DNA from: Symsagittifera roscoffensis
Lineage: Eukaryota > Xenacoelomorpha > Acoela > Convolutidae
Length of the DNA stretch: 64,000 nucleotides
Direction: 5' to 3'
Assembly: GCF_963678635.1 (NCBI RefSeq)
Contig: NC_087067.1
Coordinates: forward strand, 19,891,596 to 19,955,595
Each line of letters begins with the position of its first letter. Position 1 is the stretch's first letter. Below the pieces are notes generated by a model that ran no database searches, was not told the DNA's origin, and saw only the letters and a list, made by a program, of their open reading frames with translations. Both the position numbers and the translations under genes were made by a program. Below are positions 45,386 to 58,370 of this stretch, in pieces.

Positions 45386-46370
45386 ACATTAGTACTCTTT
45401 CACTTACCTTAAAAAATTTAATTTTGAACATTGTCAAGGCCTATCCTTGTTTTTAAATAATGTTAATTTTCTTTAAATCAGGTCAACAAGGCTATCCCTG
45501 GATCATTAATTTTAAACTTCACTCTAAATATTAACTCATTTTCAAAAAACTTTTGATCATAAGGGCTTTCCGTGGATCAATCAGAAGAAAATGTTCTCCT
45601 CAACTCTTAGTAAAAAGTGTGTCTAACAACATCAAACGCAAACGTAGGTTCACTCTCCATCCCTTATCAACGACCCAAGACTAACTGAAAGTTTTGAATG
45701 ACCATTCAAGAAACTCTTCAAATAATCGAAATCAAAGCTATTCAAATAATTGAAATCGAAATCACTTGAATAACAGACCTCAAAACTACTCCAAAAATAG
45801 ACTATATAATAATAATTATAAAAAACAAAGTCCCGTTATAAATCTAGAAATAGAAACAACAACTATCAGAACAGATCATGAAATTTGTTTCAGTCACCAC
45901 ATCGATATAAATCTCAGTATTCAAACACAAAAAATCAGAATTACAGAAATAGTACACCGAAATATCAAAGACAATTTTAACAAGTACATTTTACTCATGA
46001 AAAATTTTCAGACCCTCGAGGTATCCACGAAATAGAAACTTCAGAACTCAAGTTACAGCACATACACTGTGAAAACACAGATGACGAAATTGATACAGAA
46101 AGCACACTTATTGTTAACATGCTTAGTATAGAACATGCATATGAAACACCAATTGATTCAAATGGTTACCAATGAAAATCTTGGTTCTAATTTTCAAGAA
46201 CCAGACAACAATCAAGAAACAAGAAACTACACTCCACATGTAATTGAAATCAAATCCAGTATGAACAATATATACCAAAGACAATAAAAAACATTATCAC
46301 CACCAACAAAAAGTTCGGACAAAACTAGTCTCTTAGAAAGCCTGAAAAACAAAAACTTCCAATCACCAGA
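45386..46370 (+). pseudogene. Intron 3 retroelement: leader and gag-like remnant
   Basis: The leader (45386-45700) carries three related stem-loop motifs (caaggcctatccttg at 45435; aacaaggctatccctggatc at 45485; one at 45555). Asparagine/arginine-rich frames follow at 45766-46035, as in a nucleocapsid end, then IETSELKLQHIHCEN in a shifted frame. Multiple stops. Confidence 0.55.
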
Positions 46371-47340
46371 TCTTGAAAAAGATTTTCTAAATGATTCTGG
46401 CGCAGAATCAAACATTATTAACATCCCTACATAGAAAAAAACTCCAATTCTACAACGAAAACTTTCCCCTTCAAAAACTTCAAGTAAATTAGCCACTGCA
46501 CAAAGCACAAGTCTAACAAGCTATCGAAAATTTCAATTCTTCCTTGCCCCAACTCGAACGATGGAACAAAACAAACTTTTAGATAAACCCTTCAAGGAAA
46601 TATTCCACATAACAGACAATAAACACAAATACTTGGAATCCCATTTATTAATAAAAATATCCCAGCTACAAACATCTTACCTAGTAAATTCAAAATCAAA
46701 GACAAATTTACAAAACTAAAAAATACATCTCTAATATTCTTTCAAAGATTAAAAAAAAAACCTCCATTTTTCGCAAAGTTTTACCCTATATAAAATCAGC
46801 AAAACAAAAAAACATCTGAAAGCACTAACAGGACATGTATTTGACTTTTCTATCAATCGAGTACATCAATATAACACTGATCAAAGTAAGCAAAAAATAT
46901 ATATGTCTGATCTTGATTTCAAACCAATTCATAAATTCTTTGGAGTAACGATTTCATCAATCAAAAACGCTAAAGATACAAACACAGGGATAATATCACT
47001 ACATGTATGAAATAATTCATCATAAAAAAATACACTTCCTTTAGGATTTTTAGGACATTCTGAAACAAAAGCAACATTTCACCCGATACAAGAAAGAGCA
47101 TGCACATTAAATAATATTTTAAAATTACTAGATATTTGTCAATTAACAGTTTTTAATGAAGACTTATCCATTAATAATGATACTAATGACTCAAAACGAA
47201 ATACGGATTATTTCACAAACACCAACATCCCAAATCTCAAAATATACAAATGAAAAACACCAATTTTTGACAATGTTCTATTTCAAACATTTCCAAACTA
47301 ATCTGCAAGATTTTAAACAAAAAGCAGAATTATAAATAAA
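46371..47340 (+). pseudogene. Intron 3 retroelement: aspartic protease and N-terminal pol remnant
   Basis: FLNDSGAESNII at 46384-46419 contains the D-S-G catalytic triad of a retroviral-type protease. Further on, 47041-47150 encodes FLGHSETKATFHPIQERACT in a broken frame. Numerous stops and frameshifts. Confidence 0.7.
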
Positions 47341-48900
47341 CTATCCCATGATTTATGCCATATCAAAATTTGACGTTGGAAAAACACCTTCATTTTACAT
47401 CTTCCAATTAAACCCGACGCATTTTTCAAAAGTAAACGCTCAAAGAAAGTACCAAACATTTACAGGACAAAGAATCTTAGATATTCTCGAGCAGTATGAA
47501 ATTATTTCACCGGTAAAAAAAAGAACAACAACTCAAAGGAAACACTTTAATCAATCCAGTAATTATTCTCGCTAAAGGAGTAGCACTTGAAATCGTGTTA
47601 GACGCAAGATATTTAAATTCATTATTCAATGAATCAAAATGCAACTGGAACCGATAAAATTAAAATTACAAAAATAAACGGACAATACTATACCACCGCC
47701 GATATGAATAGCGCAAATAGCCAAGTGCCATTAGACAAACAATCACGTCGACTAAGACAATTCGTTATTAGGAATCAGCAAAACGAATTTAATAGAATAA
47801 TCTATGATATATCCATAGAACCAGCTTTTCTTTCAGCTCTTATGATTAAAATTTTTAGACCACTAATTCTTAGCAAAAACTAATTACTTATTTAGACGAT
47901 GTTTTCATACAGCCACAAACAAAACAAGAAATGTTTAAAACTTTGAACAAATACGACCAAATTTTGTTAAAAGAAAACAACGTGAAAGCAGCCCTAGATA
48001 AACCACATTTTTCGTTTCTTGTGTAAAGTTCCTTGGACACAATATTGAACGCACCACAATTAATCCATCAAAATCACAAAAATATGACGAATCTTGTTAA
48101 AAGAAAACGTGAAAGCAGCCCTAGATAAACCACATTTTTCCTTTCTTGTGTAAAATTCCATGGACACAATATTGAACGCACCACAATTAATCCATCAAAA
48201 TCACGAAAATTAAAATTACAACCACCATCAAATAGAAAATCCACGAACTCCCTGGGATGCTAAACTTCTTGAGCAAACAAGTTTACAAAATGCAATTATA
48301 TCTCAGACCTTTTGAAACAAATTCTCCGACAACAAAATAACTTCTAATGGACACTAGAACATCAAAAACGCTTTGATGAAAAAAAACTCTTCTAACAGAG
48401 CAAATTTCAAATACAATCCCAGATCCAGACCAACCATTTTACGCTATGTGCGTTGCTTCCCGTTTTGGAATTGGCGCAGCACATCTACAATCACATAAAG
48501 GTACAATTACAATGAACCTCATAAGCAAATTTAACACTTTCTACACCAATAGATCCTGGACTCTCTACACTTATGAGAGAATGTACAGCCATAAAAAATA
48601 CATTAACAAAAAATGAATTCTTAATATTTGGATCAAAACATCCAGGATACCTCACTCAAATATCGAATTTCTAAACATTTTTCTCCCAAACACAGAAACA
48701 ATGGCACTTCAGTTACTACAAGAGTACCAAAATTTTGACCCTGACATCCGACAAATTAAATTTCGGCGCAAATACAAAAAAACCAAAGAAAGCCGGTATC
48801 ACAATTGTAGTAGAAAACTATACTTCGATAATGCCAAAAATTTATTAGTACGACAAAAAATGAAAACACTGGCAACTTAGTAAATCACACTCATGAAACA
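47341..48900 (+). pseudogene. Intron 3 retroelement: reverse transcriptase and RNase H remnant
   Basis: Frame 47629-47883 reads YYTTADMNSANSQVPLDKQS and FVIRNQQNEFNRIIYDIS, the RT palm region. The YLDD active site is at 47889-47900 in the next frame. RNase H follows (FYAMC near 48437), where the codon expected for the first catalytic aspartate is gtt (valine). A ~125-bp stretch is tandemly duplicated (about 47966-48090 and 48092-48215). Inactive. Confidence 0.8.
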
Positions 48901-49129
48901 ATAACATCCTGTCTCCCACTAATCTTTAATTAACTTGCACTTCCTATTTCACATTCCTTACATACAAACATAAAGGATCAGAAAAGACATTTACCAGTTT
49001 CACTCAAAATTTTTTTTTCCAAATGCACCAGTTTGGATAAAAGTACTTGGCAATGATTGAATAACATGTCAACTAAACAAACTTTTCCCAAAACAAAAGC
49101 AAATAGCGGAAAAGCAAGAATTTAAACGA

Positions 49130-50110
49130 CAAAATCTTTGTTTCAATCACAGAATCTCACTTGATACCAAAGGTCCTATATCACCCTCCTCAGAAGGAAA
49201 TCCATATGTAATGGCAGTAGTAGTTGCATTTACACACTATATAGCACTCAACTCTGCACCTCACTTCAATTATTATTATGCTTATACAACACTTTACGAA
49301 CACTGGGTAGCAAAATTTGGATTACCAGAAATCCTTGTCACTGACAATGGAACAGAATTGATAAATAACAAAATCATAACACAATGTCATCTCTATAGTA
49401 TTAAAAAAAAACTAGAGTATCCCATGCACCATGGACAAACAGACTAGTTGAGGCCATGAACTGTTCATTACAAGAATACCTACGATGTAACATAAACGGA
49501 GATGATAAAAAGTACACCGAATGATCAGCAGACGTAAAATTTTTTCATTGGCTTATAATTCTCAAATCGCATCAACACTTGGACTATCAACATCTGAAAT
49601 GGTTTCTAACCAAAAAACTACATAAAGCGATAATGTTCACAGCAAATTCCTCAAAAAACGCACAAGGTTACTCTCAACCCAATAAAGATTCAATTTGCTA
49701 TAATTTACCACTTCACACTCATGACGAAGATCAATTTCACCATCCACAAATTTTAAAATTAGCCGCTCGAGCCCATACAGAAAGAATTTTCAATCGCGAT
49801 AAAAAAACATCAAAAAAAATCATCAAAAAACTGCAAAGAAATTGTTAAAAAGAAAAAATATTCAATCTCAAACAAATTCAAAATTAGGCACATTTGTCTA
49901 AATCGCGAATATTTTTTTTCAAAAAGGAATCTCATAAAAACTGCAACCTATCCAAAAAGGACCATTTCAATTTATTGAAAAACCTATAGACGTCACATAT
50001 AAGCTTATAGATCATAATAAAAAAGAATTAACACAACATAGAAATCATGTTTTATCCAACTACACGAATTAATACGCCCTTGGCAAATTAACTCAATTAT
50101 ATTCCTTCAC
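49130..50110 (+). pseudogene. Intron 3 retroelement: integrase
   Basis: All three catalytic codons survive: gat at 49163 (SLDTKG), gac at 49343 (VTDNGTE) and gag at 49450 (LVEAMN), giving a D-35-E type core, with a frameshift between the second and third. Frame 49579-49848 continues the C-terminal part. Its order after RT/RNase H places the element in Ty3/gypsy. Confidence 0.85.
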
Positions 50111-51640
50111 ACGACTACATTTCGTTGAAAAAACCATAGATAATAACATAAAACAGACAACAACAAACTCTGATCATCTAGCCCAAACATCAGGTATATT
50201 TCCAAAAGGTATATCAGACAAACCTCAAAACAAATAGCTCAGAAACAAAGACTTAAATTTAAACTACAATAAAAAATCCTCATACCCGAAATCAAAAAAA
50301 ATCACGACAACGTGAATCATCTCACCTCAAAAATCAGCCAAGAACAAAACCGTTATTCCACAATTCAAAAAATTCCAAGTAGAATTTCAAAACCCTCTAA
50401 TTAATTAGCCAACATTATTTATTTAAGTAAAAACATGAAGTAATATTTAATTACAACAATCATTTTCTCTCTCGAATCAACTAGTTCAAAATCAGCCCAC
50501 CAAAATGGTTTGATATCATCTCTTTTTTTCTACACACTACCACTATTATTTGCCGATATATCTCCAACTTGAACTAGATCTAAAACTATAACTCCCAGAC
50601 CTGCAGGTCAAAAATAAGCACTACTTTTCGGTTTGACAACTAAATAATTATCATTGAAAAGTTACCACCCTCTTCTATCAATTAAAATAAAAGACAACAA
50701 TATTGTCTCAGTTTATACCCCGCATTCTTCCAAAAGAAAAAAATTAAATTAGCCTAAGGATAGAATCCGACTTGATCACTTAGCCGAAAACTGTTCAACG
50801 AAATTTTTTCATACCCAACCCACTGGTCAAGAATTGAAAAAACATTTCGATCACACTTGGCTTCTACTCCGAAAAAAAAAATACTTCGACAAAACAAATC
50901 ACTTTTCAAATGCTTCTTTCAAACTCAGTTCAACGGATGAAACTATCAATTCAAACTTTCTCTCATATTGTTTAAAACTTTTTTAACTTTGTATTTTTCT
51001 CATAACTGACTTTAAAGATTTTGCAATTCTCTTTTTTCGAGTTTTTTGTAGCCAATTCATTCTTTTCCATTTCCTCATAAAAACCTTAAATGCATAAAAA
51101 AGGCAATACTTACCTTTGCATCAGCAACAGTTTTGCTAATAATTTTTGCAGAAGATTATTATAAATAACACAGATTTAAAAAAACAAAGCATATAAATAA
51201 TTCAAAATTGTTTATCCACACCCTATTAAATAATCTCCGCCATCCACTACATCCCAAGACCCCCCAACATCACCGACATCTAGCAAAACATACTAACTCC
51301 AATCATCTACACGTATCTCATTTGTAGAAAACCCTTATACATTTGAAGAAAGACACGCATCACGATCCTAACAATTAATACCAGCCATTCGCCAAGCACC
51401 CTTAAGTGAATCACAATACGAGCCAACATGTAACATTTACCCCTCACTTCAGCAAGACCTTAACAGAACCAGATATCCCAGCCAAAACCAAAGTTTAATA
51501 ACAACAAAGGATAGAAAAATTAATCATCACCAACAAAATTGAAACCTTACAAAACTGGAATAAATAACCCCTCAAGCTGTGAAGCTGACGCAAAAAAGAA
51601 AGGCAACCAACAACTATATTCTCCGATCGGAAAATTCAAT
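50111..51640 (+). other. Intron 3 retroelement: degenerate region between pol and env-position ORF
   Basis: Stop-rich, AT-rich sequence with no open frame over 60 codons. It starts with the decayed end of pol. No other feature identified. Confidence 0.4.
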
Positions 51641-54590
51641 TACAAAAAAAATAATTAACGCGAGTTTTAAAAGATGATACCGTATTGTATCAAGGAATCT
51701 GCTTACCTTGCAAAAACGATCAAGGATATTGCAAATCTTCTACACGAACACAGGAAACCATAGTTTGGTTCCTTGAAGACACATGTTCAACATTTGAAGT
51801 CGCTAAAATTCACGCAACAATGATAAAGTTTCAGAATAATACTAGGTGGAGTCTATACCTTTAAGCAAAATTAACCCTGATCAAATCAAATCAAACCGAC
51901 AGAAATATAGAAATATAAATGGTATAGAAAATAAAATAACAATTTTCAAATTTAACCTGAAACAGAAGTAGCATGTAAATATCCCAAACCACATTTCCCA
52001 AACAAAAAATTTAGAAATGCTCAACGAAGTCGAAAACAGTTTCGACATGAAACAGGCAAATTAATTATCGATATAGCGCATCCATATCAAAATAGAGATG
52101 ACAAAAAGTCCTACATCTCAGTAACATTTTACAAAAAAAACGGGAAGCACTGACGGAAAAATTCATCCAGAAACAAAAGATAGTACACGAGATCAAGAAC
52201 TTTCACTAATGAATAAGACCTATTATGGCGCAATCCACTACGTTATTCATCTTGAAATTGGTTTATACATAAAAGTCACTCTCCGAATTAGAAATACTCC
52301 ATCCTCTATGTGAACTAGAACAAACACAAATACTACAACTCTAGCAGTACTTGAAATACCTTACGCAGGACATCTCTCATCAGGTAACCGATCTAATTTC
52401 CTTGAGTGTGAAGGAAACATTCTTTGGTATTACACTTGCACAAAACAAACTTCGCCACTTTGTGTTTTTGAAGATAAAAAATGCTAGCAACGCACACCTA
52501 TTTTTTAAAGAAAAAGTACATTTTTTAGATACACAATCACGCCGAACCTACTTACCTAGCTGTCCCTTGTGGATCTAAAAATAGCCACAATGTAGCACAG
52601 CCTAACACAAACGAAGATTTTATTATCTTGCTACTCCATACTCTATATTAACGTCTAAAGGAATTTTCACCTGAAAGCATACGCGCAATCGCTGGAAATT
52701 CGAACATAGACCTACAATCAATTAGTATTAATTTTAAGCCCGACTTACAACATCACATTAGAATACAACAATTTCAAGAACTCCTCGCTAAAATGGATAC
52801 AATACAAAGGCAATCAATCGATCAGAACTTACAAAAACTAGCTGAGAACTAACCGACAAGACTAAAGTGGATACTTCGAAAATACTAACGACTATTTATA
52901 TCTCAACGATAAACATTAGGTTCGCAAAACATTTCACTGGTTAAAATTTTCACTTCTTTAAACATCAAAACGAACTCCTAGCATTCCTAGGATGACCCTA
53001 CTATATAGTAGAAAGATTGATTATATTATACGCAAGGTTTAGTTTTATTAGATTTCTGTTTTCACTCTTAAAAGGAATCTATAATACCTGCACAATACAC
53101 ACACAATTCGATAGACAAGCAAGCGTAGCACGCATTTTGTTTGCAGGACTTTTTGGAATATTTTCCACCTCAATTATTAAAATTCTTCTTGACGCTCAAA
53201 TTAGCGAATATAATCAAAATTATCTACAAAACCTAGTACATATGATACTCCATAAGATAATACAAATACAACACCTACAGCAACATCACATTTACACAAT
53301 TTACATGATCATCACCCTTCATCTTCACTCCTACAAAAGTATAGACACACAATTCCTATTGCCGAAAGCTTACTCCAAACTTTTAACACACAACGAAGCC
53401 AAATATCTCACATAACAACTCCAACAACCGAATATTGACAACACATATGAACAAATTGTAGAACAACTGCTCACGAAAATATTCCTTCTCAAACAATCAT
53501 TTTTTTAGCACAAACAATGAGCCGACAATTTTGATCCCCTAACCTTTCCCTTCCCTATCCATCAAATCTCCTACGCCAAATTTCCCTCATTTCAATTTCA
53601 GACCTAACCTCTTCTCTCCTACCCATCTTTTCTTCTAACTCACCACGCATGGATTCAGACGTTTCAACTCAAACAGTTTTCAATACGATTTCTAATATAA
53701 ATAATTCTGGTATATAAGCCCCCAAAGACTTCCATGATTCCGAACGTTAATACTTAATAAAATACAGCAAATGAAAATCCACACACGCCATACTTCGATT
53801 AATATACCCTACTCCCTACACTATCCTGGATCTCCTATTACAACTTTACCAACCCAGTAAAAACTCTCTAGAAACAAAATTCCGACGATAACAAATTTTG
53901 TGGCACCATCAATCAACACCTAAACACCGCACTGCTTGAAAATCAATTCGTCACTATAGGTTTAAGCTAAACAGATTCATAGCACCCAAAGCAAAAAGAA
54001 TTTCTTTTACGCATTATAACCAAATTGTCAACAGGTATATGGAAGATTCCCCGTATGACAATGATCCTAACAGTAACCCTCAACTAACTAAAACTATTAT
54101 TATGAAATCAGTATATAGATTCCATCTTGATACCACTAACAAAAAAATTCAACCATATCATAGATCACGCACTAAAAAACACTGAAGCTTATATATTGTT
54201 CTTTCAAAAATTCAATCACTTCGCACTAACATTTAACTTCCTCACACCGAAGGAAAGAGATAATAACAGTTCACGCGAAGTCATGTTATAAACAAAACTA
54301 ACCTACACGTACACATATAATAAAATTATACAAGGACTCTATATACACAGTTCAATATTCCGTAAACCACCCTACCGCTTTATGTTCATAACTCAGAATA
54401 CACATGATCCTATTTCTTAAACTTCACATACTGCATCAAATCAACCAACTTGCACGGCATCCTCAGAATTTACGATCCTATTCGACAGATGCACGTATTT
54501 TTCCCAATGACTACACTTTCCCACTAGACGACGCCCGACCCATCATCATTCCCCAAGAATATATACAGCCCATTGAAGTTGCCTGCTAGA
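51641..54590 (+). pseudogene. Intron 3 retroelement: envelope-position ORF remnant
   Basis: A third decayed coding region after pol. Around 51676-51800 it shows a cysteine-rich stretch (GICLPCKNDQGYC); 52351-52578 and 53017-53415 are longer open pieces. The latter has a hydrophobic, probably membrane-spanning segment (ILFAGLFGIFSTSIIKILL, about 53134-53190). A membrane protein gene 3' of pol matches the layout of errantivirus-like elements. Many frameshifts; not functional. The protein family was not established. Confidence 0.5.
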
Positions 54591-56384
54591 AAATATTAAC
54601 CGCACTTAACTTAATCAAAAACTTTTTAACCTCACTCAGAATACCAGCCATGAGTTTTCAGCTACCAACGAAGAAGAGGATATCATCAAACCGCTTGAAT
54701 TTCTTCGGCCATTGCTTTGTCATAAAAACTTAATACGAATGCTTGCTAAGCTTTTAGTAATATCTGACACCATCAAAATTAACTTCCCCATGGATTTTTC
54801 CCTGAACCCGACCCCTAGTAGGTATGAAGTTTATTATTATCACTAACACAAATTAATAAGACACTCAACCTTCCTACACGTGTGTTTCGCATTTCTTTTT
54901 TAAGTTTCACCAGGCACTCATCTAAAGATAAAAAAAAAATTCTTCTTCAACTTTTAAAATTTTTCCTAGCCATGTCAATAAATAACTTTAGCGAAGTAAA
55001 ATGGTGAGTCTGTAGTAAAATTCAAAAATTAGGTAGTTAACTATTAGGGCAAAATAAATTAAGTAAAACTAGACTTTTTCTATCTGCGTCTTTTGTAAAG
55101 ACTATTTCTCTTTACTCGCCCACAGTTCACGCACTCTTACCACCAAAACTAAGTATCTCGCCCACGTAAAATTGTTTAAAAAGTGAACTCCAGTTTTAGA
55201 ACCAAAGTGATAACAAGTCTAATTTGTTTTCACACGTTTCAAAAATTCCTTTAACCCGATTGGAAGGAGTTATAAGTAAGCTGAAACGAACCAACGCAGC
55301 TTACTAATGCCACAAAACCAAATGCATGTATAAGAAAGTTCCACGATACCCAAACCAGATTGAACCCAGATTAAGACTGGATAAATTATTCTTTTGAAAC
55401 CCACTTTCAAGTTTTATTAAAACAACTGAGAACACAAAAACTCAAAAAAAACTAAAAAACAACAATTCCATTTCGATAAAAGGACACAACCAAAAATAAA
55501 AAAGATAAAAAATACCTGAACAAAAAGTTGAATACGAAAAGACACTCTGCTCAAAGAGATGTAAAGTTTTACTCCCTCAGCTAGCTCATCTACCAGTAGG
55601 ACGTCCTGAGCATGCTCTCTAGCCGGCCTAACCCATCGCACTACACCAGGCTTATGACACGCACTCCTCTTTTTGACGAGAGTTGCTCTAGATTGAGCGA
55701 ATCTTTAAAATGACCAACAATAAATAAAAACACTTTTGCGAAAACAACTAATAATTGTCCTAACTAAACAAGATATAGATATAAATATGCAATGTAAAAT
55801 GATTTCATAGAGTTTAGGAACGAGCAGCGAAGGGAGCAGCAAAACTCGACAACCTTCTGATTTTGGATTGTCAAATCTTTTGGTTTGTTGCCCTAGTCAC
55901 AACATTTACAGGATTTGAAGTATGGACCCAACATCGTAGCAAACATATTCATTGAAGAAGAACAAAGGTGAATTCGATGTTGACTTCACATACAGATCCT
56001 AGTCACTTGGCGCTTGACACAAAAGAATTCAAAATCCATCTCGCACGTAGTCTCGTTCTAGCTGAACGAAACCAACACATCATTGCATAAATCTGAAACT
56101 TTGACACGATAACTCAAGACAATCTAGGATATACGAGACCTACTTGTGCAAACCGAGACCCACTTCTGGATCCCCTTCTTTTTGTGAAGACAACTACTCC
56201 AAAAAACAAACATCTGTCTCTCCCTCTTCTCTCACGCAGTCACTGCTTCAAAAAGAAACTACTCAAATAAACAAGAAATCTCTGCATCCATCCTTCCCTG
56301 TAACAAGCGTTTCAATTTGAAACTCTCTAAGCACCGCATGGGTGGAAAACATTTCAAGACAAGTTTTTATACATAATTATATTA
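54591..56384. other. Intron 3 retroelement: 3' internal non-coding sequence
   Basis: AT-rich, no frame over 75 codons with support. It contains A-rich stretches and leads into the 3' LTR. Nothing else recognised. Confidence 0.4.
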
Positions 56385-57361
56385 TTGATGAAACTATCTT
56401 TATCAAAGATTTCTAACTAACCAATCAGGATCTGTAACTACTACTACCAATTATTTGAAACGCTGAAACTATTCAAAGTTTCAGCAACAAAACAAAACAA
56501 ACACAACAAATAGGCAGTTGTTCTCATTCAAGATATTTCCTGATATCTAACTAGCAAATACCTGTATACACTAGATCTATTGAGACTAGGAGATTTAAGA
56601 GTAAGATTAAGATTGGTGTTAGACTAAGAATTCGCCCAAACCTATGCTGCCGAAATTAAGATTGCTTGACGAACAGACCATGTAACTTATCAAAAATTAC
56701 TCTATGAGTGAGCCACCCCAGACCTAACTTCATCTGGTGCGACCAAGAGTCTCGAACAAGACTTCAACAAATTTACATTTAGCAAAGGAATTAGGATCAA
56801 AAATACACCACGAAAGGTTAGATAGTTAAGAATCTTATTAAGTATGTCTCTACGTCTCAATAAGTCTAATCCAATGCTTCAAACGATACGGCAAACACCA
56901 GGTCAAAACTCGGTCAACAGACCGAGCCCTATATCGTGACTGCAACGACCACTCTTTCACAAAATTCTCAATGCAGTAGGTTTTCATTCACTAACATAAA
57001 ATTAAAAATACTTGGAGCAGTAAGATTCATACCCAAGCAAAACACCTCTCAATGATGTATAACCATATTATATAACATAATAACGACTGATAAAAAGAAA
57101 CAAGTGTCGTTCATTTCATTAAATCTGCAGTAACTTGAAAACTTTTGTAGAAGAAAAATTTATTGAAAAAAAAGTACAAAAATGAGACAGTAAATGAAAT
57201 TAAAGTTAGTTATAAACTTATAGAAGAATCCTTGTTCTCGAGGATTCACACGCTCATCCCTGCACAATCTAGCTTCCTTGTTTCTCCATCTAAAACATAA
57301 CCATAACCATATAAAAACTAATATCAATAAAAATTCCTAATTTTTAATTCAGCCCCTTTCA
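56385..57361 (+). repeat. 3' LTR of the intron 3 retroelement
   Basis: About 977 bp, the most complete LTR in the window, ending ccctttca. It carries the terminal hairpin gctgaaact/agtttcagc (56462-56485). Its last 630 bp match 44751-45385 closely, its first part matches 43690-44040, and in reverse complement it matches 32300-33215. The exact left end is uncertain because similarity tapers off. Confidence 0.7.
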
Positions 57362-58193
57362 GGTTTCAAACTGATTTGGGATGGAACAAGTGTACATTAT
57401 TATTAAAAACGAGAATAAAAAAAAATTTCATCAGTCACTGAATACATAAGATTATTTAAGATTATTTAAGACTCTCCTCAAGAAGTAAGGGGGAAGTTGC
57501 GTGTGGGTAGAGTCTACCCTTTATATGTATTAGAATTTATCCTCTAGTATGCATTTTTTAATTAATTTGCTTGATAGTGTACAGGTTTTCTTCATGGAGA
57601 TGGTTTTTTGAATAACCAAGATAAATTTTTTTATTGATGTAAATAGGAATGGCCCACGAAGAAATTCGATCTTACGCAATCCTGGCAGGAAAATTGAGCC
57701 GGTGCGATGATTAAAACGGAAAATAGAATTCGGAAACTGCAGGAAGTTAAATGCTCTAATTCTGTTGTGGCTTAATTTATGAACATATTGTGTTGATCTG
57801 TATTTGATTATATCAGTGGGAATTCTATGTTTTCCCTCACATATGGGAAATTTTAATGTACCCTTCAAAAAATGTTGTTCGCGGTTCAAAATACCGCTTG
57901 AGAAGAACTTGGTCTGATTCAACACGTAGAATTGGAAATTCGCTGTACACAAAACATAATTGACATAGTAATCAGCAACTCACCAGAAGGTTTACTATTT
58001 TTCCAAACTACTAAAACTAACTTCAGTGACCAGTATTTTGATTTATTTCCGGCTAGTCAACAGCCTCTTTCAAATGGTGACCTTGACTACACATATCGCG
58101 ATTTAAAAAAAGTTTTGGGAAAAAAGGATGATTAGTTAGTCTGCAATTAGCACAAAAAGCTCCGACCATATTAAAAAAAAACAGTATATTTTT
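57362..58193. other. Intronic sequence with unrecognised open frames
   Basis: A minus-strand frame of 140 codons (57530-57952) with a basic, phenylalanine/arginine-rich product, and a plus-strand frame of 67 codons (57932-58135) ending DYTYRDLKKVLGKKDD. Both are longer than expected for this AT-rich sequence, but I recognise neither. They meet tail to head around 57940 and might be remnants of one DNA transposon. Confidence 0.35.
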
Positions 58194-58370
58194 TTATTAA
58201 GTGAGTGTCACTTTTTCTTGAAAATTTTTTTAAAAATCTTCGAATCACGACTAAAAAGTTTTCAATTTGGTAAATCACTCAATACATTCCGATGATTATT
58301 TTTGCAACCTGATTTTGCGTCAAAAAAATTAAATCACATCCAATACAACCAAAATCAAAACCACGTTTTC
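58194..58370. repeat. Second copy of the 176-bp segment
   Basis: Matches 44575-44750 from ttattaagtgagtgtc to ccacgttttc with one extra base. Flanks differ (caaatggtc here). This may be the original location. Confidence 0.9.
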
